Positions 55,714-64,000 of a DNA stretch of 64,000 nt are shown one piece after another. The notes beneath the pieces were generated by a model, which did no database searches, was not told the origin of the DNA, and worked only from the letters and a program-made list of their open reading frames with translations. A program made the translations under genes and the position numbers. The stretch's first letter is position 1. Each line of letters starts with the position of its first letter. The DNA comes from Winogradskyella forsetii (GTDB lineage: Bacteria > Bacteroidota > Bacteroidia > Flavobacteriales > Flavobacteriaceae): positions 744,001 to 808,000 of the forward strand of contig NZ_CP053348.1 of assembly GCF_013394595.1 (NCBI RefSeq). The letters run 5' to 3'.

Positions 55714-55783
55714 GTTCAGGTATCATTTATAGTACTTCTCATTTCAAAAAACTTATAGTATTTTTACACTAACGAATATTACT

Positions 55784-57136
55784 ATGAACGTACATTTTAT
55801 AGCCATTGGTGGTGCTGCAATGCACAATTTAGCCTTAGCACTTCACAATAAAGGTTACAAAGTCACAGGAAGTGACGACGAAATATTTAACCCTTCAAAA
55901 TCACGATTAGAAGCTAAAGGGTTGTTGCCAAAGTCCTTTAGTTGGTATCCTGAAAAAATCACATCGTCCTTGGATGCCATTGTTTTAGGAATGCATGCCA
56001 AAGCAGATAATCCTGAATTGTTAAAGGCCCAAGAACTTGGCTTAAAAATCTATAGTTATCCTGAATTTCTTTACGAACAATCCAAACACAAAACACGGGT
56101 TGTCATTGGTGGAAGCCATGGGAAAACGACGATTACCTCAATGATTTTGCATGTGCTGCATTATCATGATAGAGATGTGGATTATATGGTTGGCGCACAG
56201 CTCGAAGGTTTTGACGTCATGGTAAAACTTACCGAAGACAATGATTTTATGGTGTTGGAAGGCGATGAATATTTAAGCTCTCCAATTGATAGGCGACCAA
56301 AATTCCATTTGTACAAGCCTAATATTGCGTTGTTGAGTGGCATTGCTTGGGATCATATCAACGTATTTCCAACCTATGAAAATTATGTGGAGCAGTTTAG
56401 CATTTTCGTGGATTCTATTGTTACAGGTGGAAGCATCAATTATAATGAAGAAGATGCTGAAGTCAAAAGCGTAGTGGAAGCCTCCGAAAATCAGATTCGC
56501 AAGATTGCCTACAAAACTCCAGAGTATTCGGTTGAAAACGGTGAGACCTTATTGGAAACGCCTGAAGGGCCAATGCCTATCGAAGTATTTGGTGCTCACA
56601 ACTTAAATAACTTAGCTGGTGCCAAATGGATTTGCCAACATATGGGAATTGATGAAGACGATTTCTACGAGGCCATTTCTACGTTTAAAGGCGCAAGCAA
56701 ACGATTGGAAAAAATTGCCGAATCTAAAACGAGCGTCGCTTATAAAGATTTTGCACACTCGCCGAGTAAAGTGGAAGCCACCACTAAGGCCGTAAAGGAA
56801 CAATATAGCGACCGGACTTTAGTGGCTTGTTTGGAGTTACATACCTATAGCAGCTTGAATGCGGAATTCTTAAAAGAATACAAAGGTGCCTTAGATGCAG
56901 CAGATGTCGCCGTGGTATTTTATTCGCCTCATGCTGTGGAAATTAAGAAATTAGAAGAAGTTACCAAAGAGCAAATTGCCAATGCTTTTGAACGCGATGA
57001 TTTGATTATTTACACCAATCCAGATGAATTTAAAGACTTTTTATTCTCGCAGGATTTTGAAAATAAGTCGTTGTTGTTAATGAGTTCTGGGAATTATGGT
57101 GGTTTGGATTTTATGGAGGTTAAGGGGCTTTTTTAG
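55784..57136 (+). CDS. mpl: UDP-N-acetylmuramate:tripeptide ligase-type enzyme
   Basis: The 450-residue Mur-ligase family protein has the N-terminal Rossmann motif IAIGGAAMHNLALAL, the ATP loop GSHGKTTITSM, and the catalytic LEGDEYLSS plus AWDHINVF segments. The sequence pattern is that of Mpl, which joins murein tripeptide to UDP-MurNAc in cell-wall recycling, rather than MurC. It is a single-gene unit with a possible promoter in the preceding repeat-bearing spacer. Confidence 0.9.
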   Translation: MNVHFIAIGGAAMHNLALALHNKGYKVTGSDDEIFNPSKSRLEAKGLLPKSFSWYPEKITSSLDAIVLGMHAKADNPELLKAQELGLKIYSYPEFLYEQSKHKTRVVIGGSHGKTTITSMILHVLHYHDRDVDYMVGAQLEGFDVMVKLTEDNDFMVLEGDEYLSSPIDRRPKFHLYKPNIALLSGIAWDHINVFPTYENYVEQFSIFVDSIVTGGSINYNEEDAEVKSVVEASENQIRKIAYKTPEYSVENGETLLETPEGPMPIEVFGAHNLNNLAGAKWICQHMGIDEDDFYEAISTFKGASKRLEKIAESKTSVAYKDFAHSPSKVEATTKAVKEQYSDRTLVACLELHTYSSLNAEFLKEYKGALDAADVAVVFYSPHAVEIKKLEEVTKEQIANAFERDDLIIYTNPDEFKDFLFSQDFENKSLLLMSSGNYGGLDFMEVKGLF

Positions 57137-57180
57137 AATTTACATCGATTAATAATTACTCTTATTTTAACAATTTTAAC

Positions 57181-58533
57181 ATGAAAAAAACCATACTAAC
57201 TCTATTTACATTACTAATTGGTTTATCGCTATTTGCTAAATCAGGCAAGGTAGTGCTATCGGGACACGTCGAAAATCATTCTGAGAATTCTATTATGATT
57301 ACTTACCTTAATAATCAAAAATTAGTTTCTGCTGAATTAGATGCTAATGGATATTTTAAAATGTCCACTAGAATAGAGGATGGATTCTACTTTCTCAAAT
57401 ATGGTCGTAATACAGCATATATCTACCTATACCCTAAGGATGAGCTCAATATAGTTTTTGATGCTAACCATTTTGAAAAGTCTTTAATTTTTAAAGGACA
57501 TGGCTCAGAACGGAATAATTATCTCGTTCAAAAATCAATTAAAGAAGCTGAGTTAACTGAAGATTTGGAAGCGTTTTATAAAGTCAGTGAAGACCAATAT
57601 CTTAAAAATATTGAGAATATTAAAACTATACATAGAGCCTCAATGGTAGAATATGATTTGGAAGATTTTTTTAAAAATGCGGAGTTAAAATCCTTAGAGT
57701 ATGATCGCCTGTTGAGTATTCAGAATTTTGAAAACAGTTATAAGTTTTATCTAGGAGATGAGATTTCTCTTTCAGAGGATTTTTATAAACCTTTAGAAGA
57801 ATTGGATGTAGATGATATGGATGAATACAAGTCGCAGCCTTATTATCGTTATTTAGTGAATTCTGCATGGGGCAAACGTATTGAAGAGGCTTCTGATGTC
57901 GATGGAATGTTTGCCGAGCTACGTAAAGTACCTTCACAAGATTTGGCGATTACCTTAACCAATAGTTTTTACTCAAAAATATCTTCGAACAAAGAACGTG
58001 CTAAGGATTATCTCGATCTTATAAAGCGAGTGACATCGCATCAACCTTTTATTAATGCAGCAGAAAAGCAATACCAAGAAGTCATTGACTCTAGAGGTCT
58101 TAAAAAAGGAGATGATTCGCCTAAATTCAGTTATGAGGATATTGACGGAAAAATGGTAAGTCTTAATGATTTTAAAGGAAAATATGTTTATATCGATGTT
58201 TGGGCAACGTGGTGTGGCCCTTGCATCAAGCAAGTACCTTATCTCAAAGAATTAGAAGAGCTTTATCATGATAAGAATATTATTTTTGTGAGTATTTCAG
58301 TCGATAAGAAAGATGTTAAACCTAATTGGAAACAAATGGTTTTAGATAAAGAACTCGGTGGAGTTCAACTATTTGCTGATAAATCTTTTGATAGTGACTT
58401 CATGAATGCTTATGCTATAAATTCTATTCCACGTTTTATACTTATTGATCCAAATGGTGATATTGTAGATCCTGAAGCACCAAGACCTTCGTTTGATAAA
58501 ACTAGGACACTATTAGATGAGCTTTTGAATTAA
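57181..58533 (+). CDS. TlpA-like thioredoxin-fold protein
   Basis: The 450-residue protein has a signal peptide (MKKTILTLFTLLIGLSLFA), a DUF4369-like N-terminal domain, a helical middle and a C-terminal TlpA/AhpC-type domain with the redox motif WATWCGPC, followed by the cis-proline segment SIPRFILID. It would act as a periplasmic disulfide reductase. Its end overlaps the convergent Imm53-like gene by four bases. Confidence 0.92.
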   Translation: MKKTILTLFTLLIGLSLFAKSGKVVLSGHVENHSENSIMITYLNNQKLVSAELDANGYFKMSTRIEDGFYFLKYGRNTAYIYLYPKDELNIVFDANHFEKSLIFKGHGSERNNYLVQKSIKEAELTEDLEAFYKVSEDQYLKNIENIKTIHRASMVEYDLEDFFKNAELKSLEYDRLLSIQNFENSYKFYLGDEISLSEDFYKPLEELDVDDMDEYKSQPYYRYLVNSAWGKRIEEASDVDGMFAELRKVPSQDLAITLTNSFYSKISSNKERAKDYLDLIKRVTSHQPFINAAEKQYQEVIDSRGLKKGDDSPKFSYEDIDGKMVSLNDFKGKYVYIDVWATWCGPCIKQVPYLKELEELYHDKNIIFVSISVDKKDVKPNWKQMVLDKELGGVQLFADKSFDSDFMNAYAINSIPRFILIDPNGDIVDPEAPRPSFDKTRTLLDELLN

Positions 58534-58829
58534 TTCTCAATCTTCTCAATCATTTCCCGAAACAGATTCAACAGAAAAATCAGTTTTCCTGCATCACCAG
58601 CGGCTCTGAATCTTTGATTTTCTATTTTGACACCATACCAATCTTGTTTCCCATTTTCATTGAGGATCCATTTGATTTCGAGATTAGCAATAGACGTATT
58701 TGAGATATCAATTTCAACATCCCAACCTAATGGGCTGTCTAACGTGGTTATTTGAATGACATCACCTTTTTCCCATTCGCCGTCAGCATTTTCTTTAAAC
58801 CAATCTTGTATCCATTCTAAAATTTCCAT
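58530..58829 (-). CDS. Imm53-family immunity-like protein, orphan
   Basis: The 99-residue protein begins MEILEWIQDWFKENADGEW and carries the IQITTLDSPLGWDVEIDI and NLEIKWILNENGKQDW segments of the Imm53 family, found as immunity proteins in polymorphic toxin loci. No toxin gene is adjacent: the neighbours are a thioredoxin protein and a PLP enzyme. It may protect against toxins of other strains. Its upstream region has a tandem nested-palindrome element. Confidence 0.8.
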   Translation of the reverse strand: MEILEWIQDWFKENADGEWEKGDVIQITTLDSPLGWDVEIDISNTSIANLEIKWILNENGKQDWYGVKIENQRFRAAGDAGKLIFLLNLFREMIEKIEN

Positions 58830-58855
58830 TTGTAACTTTTGTTAAAATTATAACT

Positions 58856-58978
58856 GTCAGTTCGAGTGATTTTTTCTTTCTAAAAATCGTATCGAGAACC
58901 TTATGAGTTCCATAGATTGTTCTCGATACATTTAGTTAATTTTCGTTTCACTTCAATTAAATAAACACTCGAACTGAC
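58856..58978. repeat. Nested-palindrome element, family F, unit 1
   Basis: Outer arms GTCAGTTCGAGTG and CACTCGAACTGAC are exactly complementary; inner ATCGAGAAC pairs with GTTCTCGAT. The unit is repeated with a period of 130 bases at 58986-59108, nearly without change over the right half. Confidence 0.88.
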
Positions 58979-58985
58979 GGATCTG

Positions 58986-59108
58986 GTCAGTTTTCTTGTT
59001 TTTTCTATATTAATAATCGTATTGAGAACCTTATGAGCTCCATAGATTGTTCTCGATACATTTAGTTAATTTTCGTTTCACTTCAATTAAATAAACACTC
59101 GAACTGAC
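58986..59108. repeat. Nested-palindrome element, family F, unit 2
   Basis: Tandem copy of unit 1. Its left arm is damaged (GTCAGTTTTCTTG), the inner ATTGAGAAC/GTTCTCGAT pair has one mismatch, and the right half is nearly identical to unit 1. It ends nine bases before the stop codon of the PLP-enzyme gene. Confidence 0.88.
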
Positions 59109-59117
59109 GATAATAGG

Positions 59118-60962
59118 TCATATTTTAGAAACAAACTCCAAGAACACTTCCTTATGCTTTTCTAAATCCATATTTGGTGAGACTGAAACTCGTGCAATAT
59201 AATCTTTATCGCCTTCTTTTGTGGTACCTTGGGTTGAGGTGGCGGGAATCGTCCAATAACAGCCTTTTAACTGTCCATAACTCACACAGTATTTACTTTC
59301 GTTAGGGATTTCAGTAATCATTAAATTGATTAATTTATGATTTAAGGCTCTTTTGTAAGTTTCTTTTTCCTGAGCTGAATTGCCTTTAGTAGGAAGATCT
59401 AATGAAAATACAGAAGGTGTGAATCCTTGTTCGGCGAGTTCTTCGGAAACAAAATTAATTTTCGCATCAGGCAAAACCTTCTGGATAAAGTTGACAAAGT
59501 CTCTAGTATTCTTATAAGCGTCCACAATCCTTTGATTCATTGACGGCATTTGCTGCGCTAAGATTTCGTATTGAAGATCTGTTGCTTCATTATCGCATAG
59601 CTCTAAATGCAGTGCTATCTTGTCCATCAGAGGTGCTGCTTTTTTATTGGCAACGCCATAACCAGCAGTACATTTCCCTCCACTCGGAAATTTTGAACCA
59701 CTGGCATAAGAAATAGTTCTCACAGTTGAAAGTATTTCACCTTCTCCTAAAAAGTTAACATTAGGACAAAAAGTTTGGTCTAAAATAAAAACGGGATCGA
59801 TGGCCAAAGTCCCATTTTCCGTTTGACGCTCTTGACTTAAAACTGCTTTTAGTTGTTGCAAATCTGGAACTTCAACTCTTGGATTGGTCGGAATTTCGGC
59901 AATGATATATGGTATTGCATCTTCATTGGCGATTTTAGCTAATACAGTTTCCAAGCTGGTCACCATGTCGTTATCGCCATCCACTTCTAAATCCACAATT
60001 TCAACAATGTCCATACAAGCAGCAACGCGTCTGGCTTGGTCATTGGTACCACCATAGCAATTGGTTGGTACAATAAATTTAATCGCTTTACCGCTATGGT
60101 TTTGTTGGGCATCATGAATTAAACCCATCATAATCGCATACTGAATAGATAATCCACTAGAACCAACTAGCGGTTGAGTGGTTACGCCAGTAATGTCTTT
60201 GATAGAATTTAAGACTGATGTTTTATTGGCTTTAAGATTACTTTTTTGAGGACTAAAAGAAGATTGGTGCGTCAATGCTTCTAAAGCCACCAAACAATTA
60301 GAAGGTGTCATCGCAATGGTTTCCCGCCGTCGTACATGTTGAATTGCTGAAATGTAACTGTCGTTTTTAGCACCGTTAACTACTAATATGCTGCCTAGAT
60401 CCTCATAAAGATGAATATAGAAATCAATATTTATATTTCGATTAATGCTCTCGATTCGGTTCTGTTGCGACATAAATATAGTGCTGCCTTCAAATTCTAA
60501 GATAGCATCTGCATCATTAGTTTTTATTAGTTGGAAATCATAACCATAAACGGACTTTATTAGTTCAGCATCAAAATACTCTGGTAAGTGATCAGTGTAT
60601 AAGATTTGGGTTTTTTTGTTGTCCAATAGATTTTGTCGAAGAATTGCTAAAATAGGAATCGTTTGTGACGAAAAACTAATCACTTGTTCTGGTTTAAAAC
60701 CGTTTAAATTAGCAATAGCCCATTCTAAAACGGAAGATAAAGGATGACCTAATCTAATATAATCGTAAGCCGTTGGTAAATTATGAAGTACTGATGACTC
60801 AGCATTATTGGCGTTGTATAAATTTTCAAATTGATCTAAAAATTGTGATTTAGCTAATTTTTCATTGTAAATATCTAAGCGATGCGTTGTTAGGTTAAGC
60901 CAATCTTTTGGCATGTTTTTTAGAACGTCTTTTATGTAATTCAGCATTTTATTGTTTTCCAT
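59118..60962 (-). CDS. PLP-dependent enzyme of the Cys/Met metabolism type
   Basis: The 614-residue protein is longer than usual for this fold-type I group (about 380-400). The C-terminal two thirds look like cystathionine gamma-synthase-type enzymes: SSGLSIQYAIMMGL, PTNCYGGTNDQARR, EIPTNPRVEVPDL and the lysine in YASGSKFPSGGK. Residues 1-230 form an extra N-terminal part with no motif I know. Substrate unknown. Clear start ATG at 60962, with another at 60947. It is a single-gene unit; the 255 bases upstream hold nothing I can name. Confidence 0.85.
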   Translation of the reverse strand: MENNKMLNYIKDVLKNMPKDWLNLTTHRLDIYNEKLAKSQFLDQFENLYNANNAESSVLHNLPTAYDYIRLGHPLSSVLEWAIANLNGFKPEQVISFSSQTIPILAILRQNLLDNKKTQILYTDHLPEYFDAELIKSVYGYDFQLIKTNDADAILEFEGSTIFMSQQNRIESINRNINIDFYIHLYEDLGSILVVNGAKNDSYISAIQHVRRRETIAMTPSNCLVALEALTHQSSFSPQKSNLKANKTSVLNSIKDITGVTTQPLVGSSGLSIQYAIMMGLIHDAQQNHSGKAIKFIVPTNCYGGTNDQARRVAACMDIVEIVDLEVDGDNDMVTSLETVLAKIANEDAIPYIIAEIPTNPRVEVPDLQQLKAVLSQERQTENGTLAIDPVFILDQTFCPNVNFLGEGEILSTVRTISYASGSKFPSGGKCTAGYGVANKKAAPLMDKIALHLELCDNEATDLQYEILAQQMPSMNQRIVDAYKNTRDFVNFIQKVLPDAKINFVSEELAEQGFTPSVFSLDLPTKGNSAQEKETYKRALNHKLINLMITEIPNESKYCVSYGQLKGCYWTIPATSTQGTTKEGDKDYIARVSVSPNMDLEKHKEVFLEFVSKI

Positions 60963-61217
60963 AACTCCGAAAATTAAATAGTTTGCAAAGATACGTTAGT
61001 TGGGTTTCTATTAAAACCTTACAGGATGTTTTATTTGTGAGTCATTGACTCGATTTAATAGTTATGAATTAACCAAGCTCATTTAGTTTCAAAAGAGCTA
61101 AATCTTAAGTTGACCATATACTATTTCAAATTTTTGTACGTTATAGAAATAAATCAACTAAAACCAACCCACCATAAAAGACAATTACGTTTCAACCATT
61201 AATCAACTTCTTTAATC

Positions 61218-61850
61218 ATGAAACGAATCATTTATGTCTGCTTTTTCGCCATTTTATTAGCTTCCTGCTCAACTTCCGAATCAAATCAAGAACCAGATTC
61301 CAACTTTTATGCACTTACGGTTGGCAACGAATGGGTGTATAAAAATTACAAGTACAATAGCGTTACAGAAACGTACGATTATACAGGAGTCATAGATTCC
61401 GTAAGTATTGTAGGAACAGAATTAATTGACCACAATAACTATTTTAGATTTAGACGTTTGACCACAGGAAATGAAGCTGACATCACATTCTGCAATCCCA
61501 ATGGAGAGCATTTTGAGCTACTTAGGGATTCAACGGGTTATTTAGTAAGAGATGATGGAAGCATTAAATATGCTAAAAATGATTTTACTTCAAGAATTGT
61601 TAATGATCAAGACTGGGGAACGATTTACGAGCAGCTCATTGCCACTGATAACGAAATTACAGTAGAGGCAGGCACGTTTGAAAGCACCTATACACAGCGT
61701 TTTGTTATGCTACACAATGGTGACCAAGCTGATGGTCTGGATCATTTTTATTATGTTGATGGCGTGGGATTGATTTATGATACGTCTTCTCTCGTATCTC
61801 AAGATATTCCAACTATCATACGACGATTAGATGCTTATGCGGTTGAATAA
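61218..61850 (+). CDS. Unknown lipoprotein
   Basis: The 210-residue product has a lipoprotein signal ending LLASC and a linker rich in S, N, E and Q. The remainder contains LTVGNEWVYKNYKYNS, resembling secreted beta-rich flavobacterial proteins of unknown function. No catalytic motif is seen. It ends five bases before the convergent hydrolase pseudogene. Confidence 0.82.
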   Translation: MKRIIYVCFFAILLASCSTSESNQEPDSNFYALTVGNEWVYKNYKYNSVTETYDYTGVIDSVSIVGTELIDHNNYFRFRRLTTGNEADITFCNPNGEHFELLRDSTGYLVRDDGSIKYAKNDFTSRIVNDQDWGTIYEQLIATDNEITVEAGTFESTYTQRFVMLHNGDQADGLDHFYYVDGVGLIYDTSSLVSQDIPTIIRRLDAYAVE

Positions 61851-61855
61851 AAAAA

Positions 61856-62743
61856 TTATTTCAGGTGTTCGTTAAAAAAAGCAATCGTTCGGTCCCAAGA
61901 TAAGGTTGCGGCTTCTTTATCATATCTTGGTGTCGTATTATTGTGAAAACCATGATTTACGCCTGGATACATATAGGCTTGATAGTCTATTCCGTTTTCG
62001 ATGAGTATTTTTTCAAACTCTGGCCAACCTGCATTCACTCTGGTATCTAATTCGGCATATTGGAGTAGAAGAGGTGCTTTAATCTTTACAGCATCTTCGG
62101 CCTCTGGTTGTCTGCCATAGTATGGAACGGCAGCACCTAAATCTGGTAAGCGAACAGCCATCATATTGGAGATCCATCCTCCAAAACAAAACCCAACCAC
62201 ACCAACATTGCCATCGCAATTCTCATGATGCTTTAGGTAGTGGTAAGCCGCAATAAAATCTTCGAGCATTTCTTGCTGGTTCCGCTTTTTCTACATGGTT
62301 CTACCGTCGTCATCATTTCCTGGATAACCTCCAAGAGGCGATAGGGCATCTGGCGCTAGGGAAATAAACCCTTTTTTTGCCGTGCGTCTTCCAACATCTT
62401 CGATATATGGATTCAGTCCTCTGTTTTCATGCACCACAATGACACCTGGCAATTTGGTTTTGTTATCTATTGGTTGCGACAATAACCCTTTTATGGTGCC
62501 ACCACCTTTTGGAGATTCGTAAGTGATATATTCGGAATCTAAAGTGGGATCATCGGGTTGTACCAACAAACTATTTACATAATCAGGAGACATAAAACTT
62601 AATAGTGATGACACCGTTAAACCGCCAACTGCATATATGCCGAGTTTTTCAACGAACTGTCTTCTGTTGAGTTTATTGTGTGCATAATCATCGTATAAAT
62701 CGAAAACTTCTTGACTAATATCTTCTTTTTTTAAGTCTTTCAT
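61856..62743 (-). pseudogene. Dienelactone hydrolase family gene interrupted by an in-frame TAG
   Basis: Reading the minus strand in one frame gives a 295-codon dienelactone hydrolase family protein with a single stop, TAG at 62291-62293 (codon 151), after GNDDDGRTM. Reading continues in the same frame as [16 protein letters not shown]. The first part has a Tat-like N-terminus (RRQFVEKLG) and the start of the hydrolase fold; the second has the nucleophile GFCFGG and the HGFHN histidine. A single C-to-T change in CAG would explain the stop, because a glutamine would fit here. It could be a recent pseudogene, a sequencing error, or rare readthrough. Confidence 0.85.
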
Positions 62744-62782
62744 ATTGTTGGGTTTGGATTAAAAATTATAAGGTACAAAATA

Positions 62783-63370
62783 TTAAAATACCGTATCTAA
62801 AAATTGTTTTATACTCTCCTGATTTGCTCTTATTAATTCCTCACGAGCAGCTTCTATATCTCTTGGCTTTTTATCTTGGGATAATTTGAATTTCCCTTCC
62901 CAATTCGTAATTTCAATTTCAAAGAGTTCAATGTATTTAAGATTACTGTCCAAACGAGGATTATCCGCTTCCAAAACATAATGGTGGTTTGGCGCTTCAA
63001 GAAATTCGGTCATAGTAATTAGCGATTGTTTTAAGGCCATGTTGTCTTTTACAGCCTTTACTTTTCCGGTTATATGCACTTTTATATAATTCCATGTCGG
63101 AAGCTGGGTTGTGCTATAAATACTAGGCGAAATATAACAACTGGGACCACTAAAAATAACAGTAACGTTATTATTGTTTTTTAATAATTCGGTTTGTGGA
63201 TTATAAATATCAATGTGTCCGATTAATTTTCCATCGTCATAAATTAGCGGCAAGTGTGTGATGAAAGGTTGGTTGTCTTTAACGGAAATTACCGTCGCCA
63301 AAGGATACGTTTTTATCACTTCTACAGAGTGATTTTTTTCGTTGTCTTGATGGTGTTTTGGAGGGTACAA
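62783..63370 (-). CDS. FMN-binding protein of the PaiB family
   Basis: The 195-residue protein begins MYPPKHHQDN and shows PLATVISVKDNQPFITHLPL, GHIDIYNPQ, SGPSCYISPSIYS and PTWNYIKVHITGKV, the pattern of the PaiB/FMN-binding split-barrel family, often annotated as a negative transcriptional regulator. It binds flavin in family members. Its role here cannot be inferred. It lies upstream of the hydrolase pseudogene on the same strand, 39 bases away. Confidence 0.9.
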   Translation of the reverse strand: MYPPKHHQDNEKNHSVEVIKTYPLATVISVKDNQPFITHLPLIYDDGKLIGHIDIYNPQTELLKNNNNVTVIFSGPSCYISPSIYSTTQLPTWNYIKVHITGKVKAVKDNMALKQSLITMTEFLEAPNHHYVLEADNPRLDSNLKYIELFEIEITNWEGKFKLSQDKKPRDIEAAREELIRANQESIKQFLDTVF

Positions 63371-63432
63371 TTTATTTTTGATTTACGATTGTTGATATAT
63401 GATTTCTGAATACTTAGTATTGAACAATTCAT

Positions 63433-63876
63433 TCAGACTCCAAACTGTATTAAATGATGATCGAGATGTTTGTACTGTAGTTGTCCCCATTGTTGCGCTG
63501 TAAAATAGCCGAATGCAGGATGTGGCTCCCATTCGGTTTTTGCTTTCTCTGCAAAAGCTTCATCAATTAAGGTTTTAAGCGTACTAATTTCGCTATTGAA
63601 TGCCTTATCCTCTTTAGCTTTTAAAAACTTGGCGGTTGGCAAACCTTTACGCCATGGCTTGTCGTTGTATAGTGCTTTTTTAAAGAAAACTTTAGCCAAC
63701 CAACTGGGTTTTAAACCGTAATTTTCTTTTTGTAGCATTATATTAAATGGGCCTTGGCAGTGCCATGCCATTTGCCCAACGTTCATTTTTCCCCAATTAG
63801 CCTGAGAATTTTCATTTAAGTTATCAATTCTAGATTTTATTTCATGATAAGCATTTTCTTCAAAAATAGATTTCAT
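63433..63876 (-). CDS. DUF1569 (DinB-like fold) protein
   Basis: The 147-residue protein has the DUF1569 pattern: an early helix, NVGQMAWHCQGPFNIML, and the end QLQYKHLDHHLIQFG. The histidines in WHCQGP and KHLDHH fit the metal-site positions of DinB-type four-helix proteins. Function unknown. It is divergent from radC. Confidence 0.87.
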   Translation of the reverse strand: MKSIFEENAYHEIKSRIDNLNENSQANWGKMNVGQMAWHCQGPFNIMLQKENYGLKPSWLAKVFFKKALYNDKPWRKGLPTAKFLKAKEDKAFNSEISTLKTLIDEAFAEKAKTEWEPHPAFGYFTAQQWGQLQYKHLDHHLIQFGV

Positions 63877-63927
63877 ATTTCCTGTTTTTAATTGATGCTT
63901 AAATTTACAATTTTTTATCTTTAGAGC

Positions 63928-64000
63928 ATGTCAGGGAAATCAACTTCGTTTTCTATTAAAAATTGGTCGCAAGACGATCAGCCGCGTGAAAAGCTCAGGG
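63928..64000 (+). CDS. radC: RadC family protein (partial, start only)
   Basis: The last 73 bases encode MSGKSTSFSIKNWSQDDQP then REKL, matching the N-terminus of RadC (IKxWxxDDxPREKL). The rest lies beyond the window. RadC was long called a DNA repair protein; its real role, a JAB-domain protein, is uncertain. Confidence 0.82.
   Translation, partial: MSGKSTSFSIKNWSQDDQPREKLR

Noticed and set aside
55784-57136. mpl gene as murC
   Set aside because: The sequence between the Rossmann part and the ATP loop, and the isolated setting away from other mur genes, fit Mpl better.
58856-59108. Attachment site or origin-like repeat
   Set aside because: The nested palindromes could suggest it, but no integrase, phage gene or DnaA-box cluster is close by.
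1-64000. CRISPR array, rRNA or tRNA genes, prophage
   Set aside because: I scanned for regularly spaced direct repeats, conserved rRNA strings and cloverleaf-like ends with CCA. The only regular repeat is the two-unit 130-base tandem at 58856-59108, which is not a CRISPR.

Overview
The window looks like a chromosomal segment of a marine-type member of the Flavobacteriaceae (Bacteroidota). The evidence is strongly AT-rich DNA, promoters of the Bacteroidota form TTG-N19-21-TAnnTTTG (valS, the DUF1573 gene, the TetR gene), many LXXC lipoproteins, the order mreB-mreC-mreD-mrdA-rodA, and many short palindromic repeats of the kind dispersed in flavobacterial genomes. I see no rRNA, tRNA, CRISPR array, insertion sequence or prophage. 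Gene positions rest on reading frames and family motifs only; no database search was possible.

Layout. 1-7.1 kb (minus strand): a kynurenine catabolism cluster with kynureninase, kynurenine 3-monooxygenase, a RidA/2-aminomuconate deaminase-like protein, an unknown lipoprotein, a 2-aminomuconic-semialdehyde-type aldehyde dehydrogenase, an atypical SDR, and 3-hydroxyanthranilate dioxygenase running off the left edge. This cluster is full of palindromic repeats, several of them translated. 7.3-24.8 kb: housekeeping and small regulatory genes, namely a Fe-S/CDGSH protein, a methyltransferase, MsrA, a DUF164 protein without zinc cysteines, a Nif3-like protein, LpxK, a hybrid histidine kinase, lipA-gap, a glycosyltransferase/sigma-factor pair, aquaporin, an ECF sigma/anti-sigma pair, an aminotransferase-murB pair and a DUF1573 protein. 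25-37 kb: valS, the rod-shape operon mreBCD-mrdA-rodA, purH and a MacB/FtsX-type permease. 37-44.4 kb: a very large alpha-2-macroglobulin-like protein with a CxEQ thioester motif, and a TPR protein.

44.5-50.1 kb is the most notable accessory block. A divergent LysR regulator faces two unrecognised small genes followed by dabB and dabA, the two-component inorganic-carbon (DAB) transporter, ended by a hairpin. 50.4-55.5 kb is a TetR regulator with a likely self-operator in its promoter, followed by an ABC protein with a badly eroded ATPase domain, an HlyD-type adaptor and a TolC-type outer-membrane protein. 55.8-64 kb holds an Mpl-type ligase, a TlpA-like thioredoxin protein, an orphan Imm53-like protein, a large Cys/Met-type PLP enzyme, a lipoprotein, a dienelactone hydrolase gene broken by an in-frame TAG, a PaiB-like protein, a DUF1569 protein and the start of radC.

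The strongest leads are the DAB operon with its unknown small genes and LysR site, translated repeat insertions in three or more proteins, the ABC subunit with eroded ATPase motifs, the zinc ribbon with all four cysteines replaced, and the tandem nested-palindrome element upstream of the orphan immunity-like gene.
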